Assembly (NCBI RefSeq): GCF_918698005.1
Contig: NZ_CAKKLJ010000005.1
Span: 124,001 to 188,000, forward strand
Reading direction: 5' to 3'
DNA length: 64,000 bases
From: Microbacterium sp. Bi121
Lineage (GTDB): Bacteria > Actinomycetota > Actinomycetes > Actinomycetales > Microbacteriaceae
Below are positions 15,965-24,137 of the stretch, piece after piece. The notes beneath the pieces were generated by a model, which was not told the DNA's origin, did no database searches, and was given only the letters and a program-made list of their open reading frames with translations. Position numbers and translations under genes: made by a program. Within the stretch, counting starts at the first letter, position 1. Each line of letters starts with the position of its first letter.

Positions 15965-18308
15965 ATTCCGCGAGGTGCTCCCCCGTCAGCGTCTGCTTCG
16001 TAGCGACGAGCTCGGCCGGCGTGCCCTCGAACACCACACGACCGCCGGCGTGGCCCGCGCCGGGGCCGACGTCGATGATCCAGTCCCCGTGGGCCATGAC
16101 CGCCTGGTGATGCTCGATCACGATGACCGTCTTGCCCGCATCCACCAGTCTGTCGAGCAGCCCGAGGATCTTGTCGACGTCCGCGAGATGCAGGCCGGAG
16201 GTCGGCTCGTCGAGAACGTAGACATCGCCCTGACCGCCCATCTGGATGGCCAGTTTGACGCGCTGACGCTCGCCGCCGGACAGCGTCGACAGCGGCTGCC
16301 CGAGCGACAGATACCCGAGCCCGACATCGTCGAGGCGTTCCAGAATCGCCACGGCAGCCGGGATCTTCGAGTCCGGCTGCGAGAAGAACTCGCGCGCCTC
16401 GGCGACAGACAGGTCCAGCACCTCGGTGATGTCCTTGCCGCCGAGCTTGTATTCGAGGACCGCCGCTTGGAACCGCTTGCCGCCGCAGTCCTCGCACGGC
16501 GTCTCGATCGTGTCCATGAAGCCGAGCTCGGTGATGATGACGCCGGAGCCCTTGCACGACGGGCACGCACCCTCGGAGTTCGCGCTGAACAGCGCCGGCT
16601 TGACCGAGTTCGCCTTGGCGAACGCCTTGCGGATCGGCTCCAGCATCCCGGTGTAGGTCGCCGGATTGCTGCGACGCGAGCCCTTGATGGCGCTCTGGTC
16701 GATCGACACGACGCCATCGCGCTTGGACACCGACCCATGGATCAGCGAGCTCTTACCGGAACCGGCGACCCCGGTGACGACCGTGAGCACACCGGTCGGG
16801 ATGTCGACGTCGACGTCCTGCAGGTTGTTCGTGGACGCGCCGCGCACCTCGATGGCACCTCTCCCCTGCCGGACCGTCGTCTTCACCGTCGCCCGATCGT
16901 CCAGATGGCGTCCCGTGATCGTCTCGCTCGCACGCAGACCGTCGACGGTCCCCTCGAAGCAGATCTCCCCTCCCCTGCTTCCCGCGGCGGGACCGAGGTC
17001 GACGACGTGGTCGCCGACCGCGATGGTCTCCGGCTTGTGCTCGACCACGAGCACGGTGTTGCCCTTGTCGCGCAGCTTCAGCAGCAGCGAGTTCATCCGC
17101 TGGATGTCGTGCGGATGCAACCCGATGGTCGGCTCGTCGAAGACGTAGGTGACATCGGTCAGAGACGAACCGAGGTGGCGCAGCATCTTGATCCGCTGCG
17201 CCTCTCCCCCGCTGAGCGTGCCGGACGGTCGCTCGAGGCTGAGGTATCCGAGTCCCAGCGTCACGAACGCGTCCAGGTTGGCCTTCAAGGCGTCCAGGAG
17301 CGGACCGGCTCCCGGCAGATCGAGTCCGTTGACCCAGGCAGCGAGATCGGTCACCTGCATCCGGCAAGCCTCGGCGATGCTGATCCCATCGATCTTGGAC
17401 GACCGCGCGCCTTCCGTCAGGCGCGTCCCGTCGCACTCGGGGCAGGTGGTGAAGGATGCCACGCGCTCCACGAACGCGCGGATGTGCGGCTGGAGGGCGT
17501 CGAGGTCCTTCGACAGCATCGCCTTGGTTATCTTCGGGATCAGACCTTCATAGGTCATGTTGATGCCGCTGATCTTGACCTTGGTGACCTCGCCGTAGAG
17601 GAAGAGATGGCGCTGCTTGTCGCTGAACTCGCTGATCGGCTTGTCTGCCGGGTAGAAGCCGGATGCCGAGAAGCCCTTCACCATCCAGCCGTCCGCGGTG
17701 TAACCCGGCACCATGATGGCGCCCTCGTCGAGGGACTTCGACTCGTCCACGATCTGGGCGAGGTCGAGATCCGATACCGCTCCCCTGCCTTCGCACCGCG
17801 GGCACATACCGCCGAGGTAGATCGCATCCTTCACGATCTTCTTCTCGCCGCCCGGGCCCGTCATCACCCCGCTCGCCCGCTGCGTCGGGATGTTGAACGA
17901 GAAGGCGGTCGGGCCGCCGATGTACGGCTGACCGAGTTTCGAGAACAGGATGCGAAGCATCGCATTGGCATCCGTCACAGTGCCGACCGTCGAGCGAGGG
18001 TTCGCACCCAGCCGCTCCTGGTCGACGATGATCGCGGTGGTGAGCCCTTCGAGCACATCCACGTCGGGCCGCGGCACCGAGGGCATGAACCCCTGCACGA
18101 AGGCGCTGTAGGTCTCATCGATCATGCGACGCGACTCAGCTGCGATCGTGTCGAAGACGAGCGAGCTCTTGCCGGAGCCCGAGACGCCGGTGAAGACCGT
18201 GAGCCTTCTCTTGGGGATGTCGACACTGACGTCCTTGAGATTGTTCTCCCTCGCTCCCCTGACGCGGATCAGATCGTGCGAGTCGGCGGGGCGTGGCGCG
18301 TCGGTCAT
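15951..18308 (-). CDS. UvrA-like ABC ATPase, short form
   Basis: 785 residues with two ABC ATPase domains. The first Walker A is GVSGSGKSSLVFD (near 40-52) with signature LSGGEAQR and FDEPTIGLHPHD; the second Walker A is GVAGSGKSSLIHG with LSGGERQR and LDEPTSGLHLAD. Zinc modules are CPRCEGRG, CPECDGTR, CPSCKGSG and CEDCGGKR. Housekeeping UvrA is about 950 residues; this protein is shorter and the UvrB-binding region looks reduced. Related short UvrA paralogues are linked to drug resistance or DNA-drug adduct removal, which is inference here. ATG 18308 is preferred over a GTG-extended frame to 18338. No uvrB or uvrC is nearby. Confidence 0.9.
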   Translation of the reverse strand: MTDAPRPADSHDLIRVRGARENNLKDVSVDIPKRRLTVFTGVSGSGKSSLVFDTIAAESRRMIDETYSAFVQGFMPSVPRPDVDVLEGLTTAIIVDQERLGANPRSTVGTVTDANAMLRILFSKLGQPYIGGPTAFSFNIPTQRASGVMTGPGGEKKIVKDAIYLGGMCPRCEGRGAVSDLDLAQIVDESKSLDEGAIMVPGYTADGWMVKGFSASGFYPADKPISEFSDKQRHLFLYGEVTKVKISGINMTYEGLIPKITKAMLSKDLDALQPHIRAFVERVASFTTCPECDGTRLTEGARSSKIDGISIAEACRMQVTDLAAWVNGLDLPGAGPLLDALKANLDAFVTLGLGYLSLERPSGTLSGGEAQRIKMLRHLGSSLTDVTYVFDEPTIGLHPHDIQRMNSLLLKLRDKGNTVLVVEHKPETIAVGDHVVDLGPAAGSRGGEICFEGTVDGLRASETITGRHLDDRATVKTTVRQGRGAIEVRGASTNNLQDVDVDIPTGVLTVVTGVAGSGKSSLIHGSVSKRDGVVSIDQSAIKGSRRSNPATYTGMLEPIRKAFAKANSVKPALFSANSEGACPSCKGSGVIITELGFMDTIETPCEDCGGKRFQAAVLEYKLGGKDITEVLDLSVAEAREFFSQPDSKIPAAVAILERLDDVGLGYLSLGQPLSTLSGGERQRVKLAIQMGGQGDVYVLDEPTSGLHLADVDKILGLLDRLVDAGKTVIVIEHHQAVMAHGDWIIDVGPGAGHAGGRVVFEGTPAELVATKQTLTGEHLAEYVGA

Positions 18309-18403
18309 GAGGAAGATCCTGCCACGCACCTCCCCCATCCAGAACCTTCAGCGCGCTACGCTGAGCACATCCTCCGCAGGATCGTCAGAGAGAGGCGTTT
18401 CTC

Positions 18404-18991
18404 ATGTCTGAATCGCTCACGGAAGCGAAGTCGCTGTTCAAGTCCATTCGGGTCACGCTGGCGGTCTCGGGCGCGATCGCTCTCATCGCCGGAATCGTGG
18501 TGCTCGCCTGGCCGCTGAAGACCGCATTCATCGTCACCGGGATCATCGCGTCATACCTGGTCATCGCCGGCCTCGTCTACATCGGCCTGGGGATCTTCTC
18601 GGGCAAGAAGGGCGGGTGGGCCCGCATCGGCCACATCGTCCTCGGTCTGCTCTACATCGTCGCCGGCGTGGTCGCGTTCACCAATCTCGCTGCAGCCACG
18701 GTCACACTCGCCGTCGTCACCGCCGTCTTCCTCGGCGTCAGCTGGATCTTCGACGGAATCGTCGCCCTGACGCTGCTGAACAAGGACGGATCGAAGGCGT
18801 GGACGATCCTGTACGCGATCCTGAGCATCGCAGCCGGCGTCATCGTACTGTTCGCTCCGCTGCTGGCCGCCGCAGCGCTCTGGTGGGTCCTCGGCATCGC
18901 GATGGTCGTGCTCGGCATCATGCAGATCGTTCGAGCCATCACGCTGGGCCGTGACGAGGCCGCGGTGGCTGCTGCGGCCCCGGCAGCCTGA
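18404..18991 (+). CDS. HdeD/DUF308 family membrane protein
   Basis: 195 residues. Six hydrophobic segments arranged as three similar hairpins: AIALIAGIVVLAWPLKTAF, IIASYLVIAGLVYIGLGIFS, HIVLGLLYIVAGVVAFTNL, LAVVTAVFLGVSWIFDGIVAL, then two more. The repeated GxxxIxxGxxxL pattern and PLxxA after the first helix of each hairpin are DUF308 features. E. coli HdeD is an acid-resistance inner-membrane protein; the role in Actinobacteria is unknown. ATG 18404 follows an AGAGAGAGG ribosome-binding site, and TACGCT lies further upstream near 18357. It is divergent from the UvrA-like gene. Confidence 0.88.
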   Translation: MSESLTEAKSLFKSIRVTLAVSGAIALIAGIVVLAWPLKTAFIVTGIIASYLVIAGLVYIGLGIFSGKKGGWARIGHIVLGLLYIVAGVVAFTNLAAATVTLAVVTAVFLGVSWIFDGIVALTLLNKDGSKAWTILYAILSIAAGVIVLFAPLLAAAALWWVLGIAMVVLGIMQIVRAITLGRDEAAVAAAAPAA

Positions 18992-18999
18992 CGGACCGA

Positions 19000-19764
19000 C
19001 TACTCCGCGACGAAGCCGCTGGTGTCGCCGACAAGACGGGTGTTGTCGGCGGGAACCGCGTCGAGTGCGGCCTTGGCGACCTCGGCCGCGAACTCCGACA
19101 CGTTGTAGAGGCGCCCGGCGTCCTCACGCCGAGCGGAGATGGCGCCGGGGTTGGCGCGCTCGAGCAGCGTCGCCGTGATCGTGCCTTCGATCATGTCTCC
19201 CGAGACGACCGTGAAGCCGATCCCCTCCTCCTCGAGCGACGGGATCAGCTCCCGCAGGGCATCCTCGCCAGCGCGCTTGGACAGCGCGACCGGCTCGTAC
19301 TCGGGCATGGTGGGCGTGGTGCGGATGAAGTGCGCCTGGTGGCTCGTGACGAACACGACCCGCGATCCGTCGGCGAGAAGCGGGCGGGCCGCATTCAGCA
19401 CGTTCAGCTGCGCGTCGCGGTTCAGCGTCAGCGCGTAGTCCTCGGCCATGCCGGACTCCATGCCGCCCGATGCGTTCAGCACGAGGATGTCGAGACGGCC
19501 GAACTCGGCACTGACCTGCTCGAACATCGATCCGACCGAGGCCGGGTCGGTGAGGTCGGCGCCGACGACGAGCGCACGCACTCCGTGCTCGCGCAGCTGC
19601 GACGCGAGCTTCTCGGCACGCGGAGCCTTGTTGCGGAAGTTGATGACGACGTCTGCACCGGCCTCGGCGAAATAGCGGACGGTGTCCGCGCCGATGCCAC
19701 GGGACGAGCCGGTTACGAGCGCGACCTTTCCGGCCAGGGAACCTGCGGGCAGAACGTCGGTCAC
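19000..19764 (-). CDS. Short-chain dehydrogenase/reductase family protein, atypical catalytic Tyr position
   Basis: 254 residues. The Rossmann start is KVALVTGSSRGIGADTVRYF (TGxxxGIG), with NASGG replacing NAGG near 98-101. Classic SDRs have a Tyr four residues before the catalytic Lys; here Lys163 is preceded by VALS, and the only nearby Tyr is Tyr156, seven residues before. Ser141 (VTSHQ) sits at the expected Ser. The fold is intact, but catalysis may use a shifted Tyr or be lost. The GTG start at 19764 has a GAGGA ribosome-binding site. It converges with the HdeD-like gene. Substrate unknown. Confidence 0.87.
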   Translation of the reverse strand: MTDVLPAGSLAGKVALVTGSSRGIGADTVRYFAEAGADVVINFRNKAPRAEKLASQLREHGVRALVVGADLTDPASVGSMFEQVSAEFGRLDILVLNASGGMESGMAEDYALTLNRDAQLNVLNAARPLLADGSRVVFVTSHQAHFIRTTPTMPEYEPVALSKRAGEDALRELIPSLEEEGIGFTVVSGDMIEGTITATLLERANPGAISARREDAGRLYNVSEFAAEVAKAALDAVPADNTRLVGDTSGFVAE

Positions 19765-19886
19765 GGTGACTCCTCATGCGGTGGTGAACGCCGCGGAAAG
19801 CACGGCCCGTTCACTTTACCAACCGCCCGACACGGGCCGTCTGCGCGTCACTGCTGCGTGATAGGTTGACCGCAAAGGAGGGCGCC

Positions 19887-20360
19887 ATGAACGACGCATC
19901 CGTCTTCATCGAGCTGGTCACGGAGTGGGCGTGGATCGGCTGGCTGGTTCTCATCGCGGTATTCCTCGTGATCGAGATGCTCACTCTCGACTTCACCTTC
20001 CTCATGCTCGCCCTCGGCAGCGCGGTCGGCCTCATCATGGGCCTCATCGGCCTGCCCCTCTGGGCGCAGCTGATCATCGCCGCAGCCGCCGCCGCGCTGT
20101 TCATCCTGATCATCCGGCCGCCGCTGCTGCGGCGTCTGCATCGCGGCGAAGACCCGACCAAATCCAACGTCGACGCTCTCATCGGCCTCCGTGGCACCGC
20201 CCTCGCAGACGTGACCAACGTCTCAGGGCAGGTGAAGGTGAGCAACGGCGACACGTGGACGGCACGTGCTGACGGGAGCGTGACCATCCCGGTCGGCGCA
20301 CCCGTTCTCATCACCGCGATCAACGGGGCGACGGCGATCGTCCGCCCCGCCAACGACTAG
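19887..20360 (+). CDS. NfeD family membrane protein
   Basis: 157 residues. Two N-terminal transmembrane hairpins, WIGWLVLIAVFLVIEMLTLD and then FLMLALGSAVGLIMGLIGL, are followed by a small C-terminal OB-fold domain with the conserved LIGLRGTALADV and GDTWTARADGSVTIPVGAPV segments. NfeD proteins partner with SPFH proteins, and the next gene encodes one. They are thought to organise membrane microdomains or regulate proteases; the exact role is unclear. ATG 19887 has an AAAGGAGGG ribosome-binding site; a TTG-initiated extension upstream lacks one. Confidence 0.9.
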   Translation: MNDASVFIELVTEWAWIGWLVLIAVFLVIEMLTLDFTFLMLALGSAVGLIMGLIGLPLWAQLIIAAAAAALFILIIRPPLLRRLHRGEDPTKSNVDALIGLRGTALADVTNVSGQVKVSNGDTWTARADGSVTIPVGAPVLITAINGATAIVRPAND

Positions 20361-20384
20361 CACCATCGACGACTAGGAGAAGCA

Positions 20385-21314
20385 GTGGACGACTCATCGT
20401 TCATCCCGACAGCGATCGGATGGATCCTCGCGATCGCCGTCATCATCTTCGTGGTGGTGACGGTCGCGCGATCGATCCGCATCATCCCTCAGGCCACGGC
20501 GGGCGTCGTCGAGCGCCTCGGGCGCTATCACAAGACCCTCACGCCCGGTCTGAACATCCTGGTGCCCTTCATCGATCGTCTGCGGCCCCTGATCGACATG
20601 CGCGAGCAGGTCGTCTCGTTTCCGCCGCAGCCGGTGATCACCGAGGACAACCTCGTCGTCTCGATCGACACGGTCGTCTACTTCCAGGTCACAGACGCCC
20701 GCGCCGCCACGTATGAGATCGCAAACTACCTCGGCGCCGTCGAGCAGCTGACGACCACCACGCTCCGCAACGTCGTCGGTGGCCTCAACCTCGAAGAGGC
20801 GCTCACGAGCCGCGACAACATCAACGGCCAGCTGCGCGTCGTGCTCGATGAGGCGACCGGCAAGTGGGGCATCCGCGTCGGACGCGTCGAGCTGAAGGCG
20901 ATCGACCCGCCCCTGTCCATCCAGGACTCGATGGAGAAGCAGATGCGTGCCGAGCGCGACCGTCGCGCAGCGATCCTGACCGCCGAGGGGACCAAGCAGT
21001 CCGCGATCCTGGAGGCAGAGGGTGCGCGTCAGGCTGAAATCCTTCGCGCAGAGGGTGACAAGCAGGCAGCCGTCCTCCGCGCTCAGGGTGAGGCGGAGGC
21101 GATCCAGAACGTGTTCGCCTCGATCCACCAGGGCGCGCCGGACGACAAGCTCCTCGCGTACCAGTACCTGCAGATGCTCCCCAAGATCGCCGACAGCGAG
21201 TCGAGCAAGCTGTGGATCATCCCCAGCGAGCTCACCGAGGCGCTCAAGGGCATCGGCGGGGCGTTCACTCCGCGCCCGGGCGGCCAGCCGCCGGCTGGTA
21301 CGACGGGCGCGTGA
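20385..21314 (+). CDS. SPFH/Band 7 domain membrane protein (paraslipin type)
   Basis: 309 residues. A single N-terminal transmembrane helix (ILAIAVIIFVVVTVA) precedes the SPFH domain with RIIPQATAGVVERLGRYHKT, GLNILVPFIDRL and DMREQVVSFPPQPV. A charged coiled coil follows (MRAERDRRAAILTAEG and similar repeats near 185-230), and then the C-terminal oligomerisation segment. The N-terminal extracytosolic loop is short. It forms ring or sheet assemblies in the membrane and is the usual partner of the adjacent NfeD protein. GTG 20385 follows AGGAGAAGC. Its stop overlaps the GDPD start (GTGA). Confidence 0.93.
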   Translation: MDDSSFIPTAIGWILAIAVIIFVVVTVARSIRIIPQATAGVVERLGRYHKTLTPGLNILVPFIDRLRPLIDMREQVVSFPPQPVITEDNLVVSIDTVVYFQVTDARAATYEIANYLGAVEQLTTTTLRNVVGGLNLEEALTSRDNINGQLRVVLDEATGKWGIRVGRVELKAIDPPLSIQDSMEKQMRAERDRRAAILTAEGTKQSAILEAEGARQAEILRAEGDKQAAVLRAQGEAEAIQNVFASIHQGAPDDKLLAYQYLQMLPKIADSESSKLWIIPSELTEALKGIGGAFTPRPGGQPPAGTTGA

Positions 21315-22081
21315 CGCACCCGTACTTCGCGAAGGCACGGCATCCGCGGGTTCTCGCACACCGCGGACTGGTATCGCTCGAGGGCACAGGGCCCGTCGTC
21401 TGGGAGAACACCGCCGGTGCGTTCGCTACTGCACACGCGGCCGGTGCGGAGTACGTCGAGACGGATTGTCAGGTCACCGCCGACGGCGACATCATCCTCT
21501 TCCACGATGACGATCTCGAGCGCCTGGTCGGCGACGCCCGCCGGATCGATCAGGTGCGCACCGCCGAACTCGTGGAGATCTTCGCACCGCACGGTGGCCT
21601 GCTGACCGTGGCCGAACTCCTCGAGACGTTCCCGGAGACGCGATTCAACATCGATGTGAAGACGGATGCCGCTGCCGCTCCCCTGGGCCGCATCGTCGCT
21701 CCGCACGCGCACCGCGTGCTGCTGACCAGTTTCTCGGACGCGAGGCGCAGGCGGGCGGTCGACGCCGTGATGGATGCCGGTGCGAGCGTGCGACCGGCGA
21801 CGTCGGCCGGCCGGTCGAGCATGATGCGGGTCAGGCTGCTGACGGCGCTGCGCCTCTCCCCCGCTCGTGTGCTGCGCGAGATCGATGCGCTGCAGATCCC
21901 CGAGCGGTACGGGCCCGTACGAGTCCTCACGCCGTCTCTGCTGCGCGCGGCGCATCGGCACGACGTCGAGGTCCACGTGTGGACGGTCAACGATCCGCAG
22001 GACATGCGCCGGCTCGTCGACACGGGGATCGACGGCATCGTCACCGACCGCGCCGACGTGGCCATCGAGACCGTCAACTGA
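21311..22081 (+). CDS. Glycerophosphodiester phosphodiesterase
   Basis: 256 residues with a TIM-barrel GDPD domain. The HRG motif is AHRGLVSLEG near 18-22; then comes ENTAGAFATAHAAGAEYVETDCQ with the metal-binding Glu, HDDDLERLVGDA, and NIDVKTDAAA. The C-terminus has VHVWTVNDPQDMRRLVDTGIDGIVTDRA, which is strongly conserved. It hydrolyses glycerophosphodiesters to glycerol-3-phosphate and an alcohol. No signal peptide is visible, so it is cytoplasmic. The GTG at 21311 overlaps the stop of the SPFH gene; a link between lipid turnover and the NfeD/SPFH pair is possible but not shown. Confidence 0.93.
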   Translation: MTHPYFAKARHPRVLAHRGLVSLEGTGPVVWENTAGAFATAHAAGAEYVETDCQVTADGDIILFHDDDLERLVGDARRIDQVRTAELVEIFAPHGGLLTVAELLETFPETRFNIDVKTDAAAAPLGRIVAPHAHRVLLTSFSDARRRRAVDAVMDAGASVRPATSAGRSSMMRVRLLTALRLSPARVLREIDALQIPERYGPVRVLTPSLLRAAHRHDVEVHVWTVNDPQDMRRLVDTGIDGIVTDRADVAIETVN

Positions 22082-22194
22082 CGCCCTACCCTCTAGGGCT
22101 GGGATTCGACTGTGAATACCCGCGCGATCATTGGTGCGTTGAGCGCGCGCACAGGCGAGAGCGGTATACCTGAGGTCGACGAGAGGACCACAAA

Positions 22195-22578
22195 ATGGCA
22201 GATCGCAGCCTGCGCGGCATCCGACTCGGCGCCCAGAGCCTACAGAGCGAAGAGGGCGTCGTTTTCATGGAACGCCGCGAGACCACCTACAAGTGCGACA
22301 CGTGCGGAAGCACCAGTACCCTGATGTTCGCCGCTGACGCAGAGCCGCCGCAGAAGTGGGAGTGCCGCACGTGCGGTGCCGAAGCCGTGCTCAGCGTCGA
22401 CGGCAAGACCATCACGCCGGACGCGACGGACGAGAAGATCGCCCGCACCCACTGGGACATGCTGATGGAGCGCCGCACGCGCGCCGAGCTCGAAGAGCTG
22501 CTCGAGGAGCGCCTCGCGTTCATCCGCGCACGCCGCGGAGCGGGTGAAGACCCCACTCGGGAGAAGATCGGCGCCTAA
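22195..22578 (+). CDS. rbpA: RNA polymerase-binding protein RbpA
   Basis: 127 residues. The RbpA core domain has paired zinc-binding cysteines, KCDTCGSTST and CRTCGAEAV, in a small beta barrel near 38-70. It is followed by the basic linker and the sigma-interacting helix THWDMLMERRTRAELEELLE near 90-110. RbpA stabilises open complexes with the group I and II sigma factors and is specific to Actinobacteria. It is a lone gene, 114 bp after the GDPD. A TATACC hexamer at 22165-22170 could be its -10 element, with a leader of about 20 bases. The ATG has a GAGGACC ribosome-binding site. Confidence 0.97.
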   Translation: MADRSLRGIRLGAQSLQSEEGVVFMERRETTYKCDTCGSTSTLMFAADAEPPQKWECRTCGAEAVLSVDGKTITPDATDEKIARTHWDMLMERRTRAELEELLEERLAFIRARRGAGEDPTREKIGA

Positions 22579-22587
22579 CGGCCCTGG

Positions 22588-24135
22588 TCACTTCCCACCA
22601 CGGGCGCGCCACCACCCGAACAGGAGCGCGCCCAATCCGCCCCACATCAGCACCTGCTGAATCCAGGGGCCGAGGATCACACCAGCGGTGAGGCCGGAGC
22701 GAAGCTCGACATCGTCGAGCAGGGCTCCGGCCTCATCTGCGTCCAACGAGGCGATCGTCCGGCCCTCAGGGGTGATCATCTGGCTCGTGCCGACCGTGGA
22801 GATGTTGACGACGCTGCGTCCGGTCTCGATGGCGCGCATGCGGGCGAAGGCGAGCTGCTGCAGATTCTCGTCGGTGCCGCGGAAGTCGGCGTTGTTCGTC
22901 TGGAACACCAGCACCTGAGCTCCGCCGGTGACGCCCTCGGCGATGACCTGGTCGTAGATCACGTCGAAGCAGATGGCGAGGCCGATCTTCACACCGTCGA
23001 CATCCATCACGGGTGCGTTGGTTCCGTGAGAGTACTCGCGCCCGATCAACCCGATGAGGTCGGGGACGATCGCGTAGTAGAAATCACGATCGGGCACGTA
23101 CTCCCCGAAGGGAACGGGGAAGCGCTTGTCGTGCGTCTGCTCCGCGATGCCGGAGGGCTCCCAGAGCATCGACGTGTTGAAGAACTCGTCGCCGCGCGCC
23201 GTGGCGGCGTTCGCGAGCAGCGGCGCATCCACCCGGTTGGCGACCAGGGTCATCCGGCGAGCCAGCGCACTGTCCTGGAACGGGTCGCCGCCGAGCCCGC
23301 CCTCCGGCCACACGAGCAGATCCATATCCTCGCCGTACAGGGGCTCCGTGGCGTCCGTCTGCGCCTGGACGACCGCGTAGGGCTCCCGATGATCGAAGTA
23401 CCCCGTGGGGCCGTTGCCCTGCACGGCGCCGATGCGCATGGTGCCGGCATCCGTCGTGGGGAACGCCGGGGTCACGAACAGCAGAGCGATGATCACCACG
23501 GGTGCGACGAGTCGCAGCGGACGGCGCCAGAGGCGAAGCCTCACGCTCTCGATCAGCATCGCGACCGCGAACACCATCAGGAAGCTCAGGCCGCTCACGC
23601 CGACCCAGGAGGACAGCGTCGCGAGAGGACTCTCGGACTGCGTCATCCCCAGGCGCGCCCAGGGGAACCCGGTGTACGGCCACGAACCGAGGAGCAGCTC
23701 TCTGAGCACCCAGAGCGCTCCGACGACGGCAGGGAGCAGCACCAGGCGGCCGGCCGTGCCGGGGAACGCGCGCGGCAGCCAGCGATAGGCCAGCGCGATG
23801 AGCGTGACCGCGACAGCCGTGAGCGCGGCCTCGAGTGAGGCGAGCGCCGCCCAGGGGATCACGCCCAGATAGCGCGACGTCCACGACACCAGCAGGAAGA
23901 AGAACACGCCTCCGTAGACGAGTCCGACCAGCGCTGCGGCCCAGAACTGTCGCCCGGTCAGAGCCAGAAGCAGGAGCGCGACGGCGGGGAACGCCAGGAT
24001 CCACGCGTTCGCCGACGGGTATGCGAGATCCATCAGCCACCCGGACAGCGCCGCAGACGCAACGGCGAGCCACAGCGGCAGCAGCGGACGGGGCCGACGC
24101 GAGGGCTCGGCAGAGGGCGATGGCATCCGTCTCAT
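22588..24135 (-). CDS. lnt: Apolipoprotein N-acyltransferase
   Basis: About 515 residues. Six or seven transmembrane segments occupy the first 200 residues and one more lies at the C-terminus (GPWIQQVLMWGGLGALLFGW). Between them is the extracytosolic nitrilase domain with the catalytic triad: Glu in LLVWPEGGLGGD, Lys in AEQTHDKRFPVPFGEY, and Cys in KIGLAICFDVIYD. It transfers an acyl chain to the N-terminal cysteine of lipoproteins such as the FKBP lipoprotein in this window. ATG 24135 is two bases after the helY stop; ATG 24126 is an alternative. Confidence 0.92.
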   Translation of the reverse strand: MRRMPSPSAEPSRRPRPLLPLWLAVASAALSGWLMDLAYPSANAWILAFPAVALLLLALTGRQFWAAALVGLVYGGVFFFLLVSWTSRYLGVIPWAALASLEAALTAVAVTLIALAYRWLPRAFPGTAGRLVLLPAVVGALWVLRELLLGSWPYTGFPWARLGMTQSESPLATLSSWVGVSGLSFLMVFAVAMLIESVRLRLWRRPLRLVAPVVIIALLFVTPAFPTTDAGTMRIGAVQGNGPTGYFDHREPYAVVQAQTDATEPLYGEDMDLLVWPEGGLGGDPFQDSALARRMTLVANRVDAPLLANAATARGDEFFNTSMLWEPSGIAEQTHDKRFPVPFGEYVPDRDFYYAIVPDLIGLIGREYSHGTNAPVMDVDGVKIGLAICFDVIYDQVIAEGVTGGAQVLVFQTNNADFRGTDENLQQLAFARMRAIETGRSVVNISTVGTSQMITPEGRTIASLDADEAGALLDDVELRSGLTAGVILGPWIQQVLMWGGLGALLFGWWRARGGK

Positions 24136-24137
24136 TC

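Noticed and set aside
15930..18518. An 862-codon open frame on the plus strand opposite the UvrA-like gene.
   Set aside because: It is the complement of a clearly conserved ABC ATPase, and its translation is Arg/His/Asp-rich without any domain. High GC makes long antisense frames common here.
22099..22142. A possible SigR-type promoter (GGGATT or TGAATA with GTTG) upstream of rbpA.
   Set aside because: Spacing and bases do not fit GGAAT-N18-GTT well; the gap is 19-20 bases and the first block is changed.
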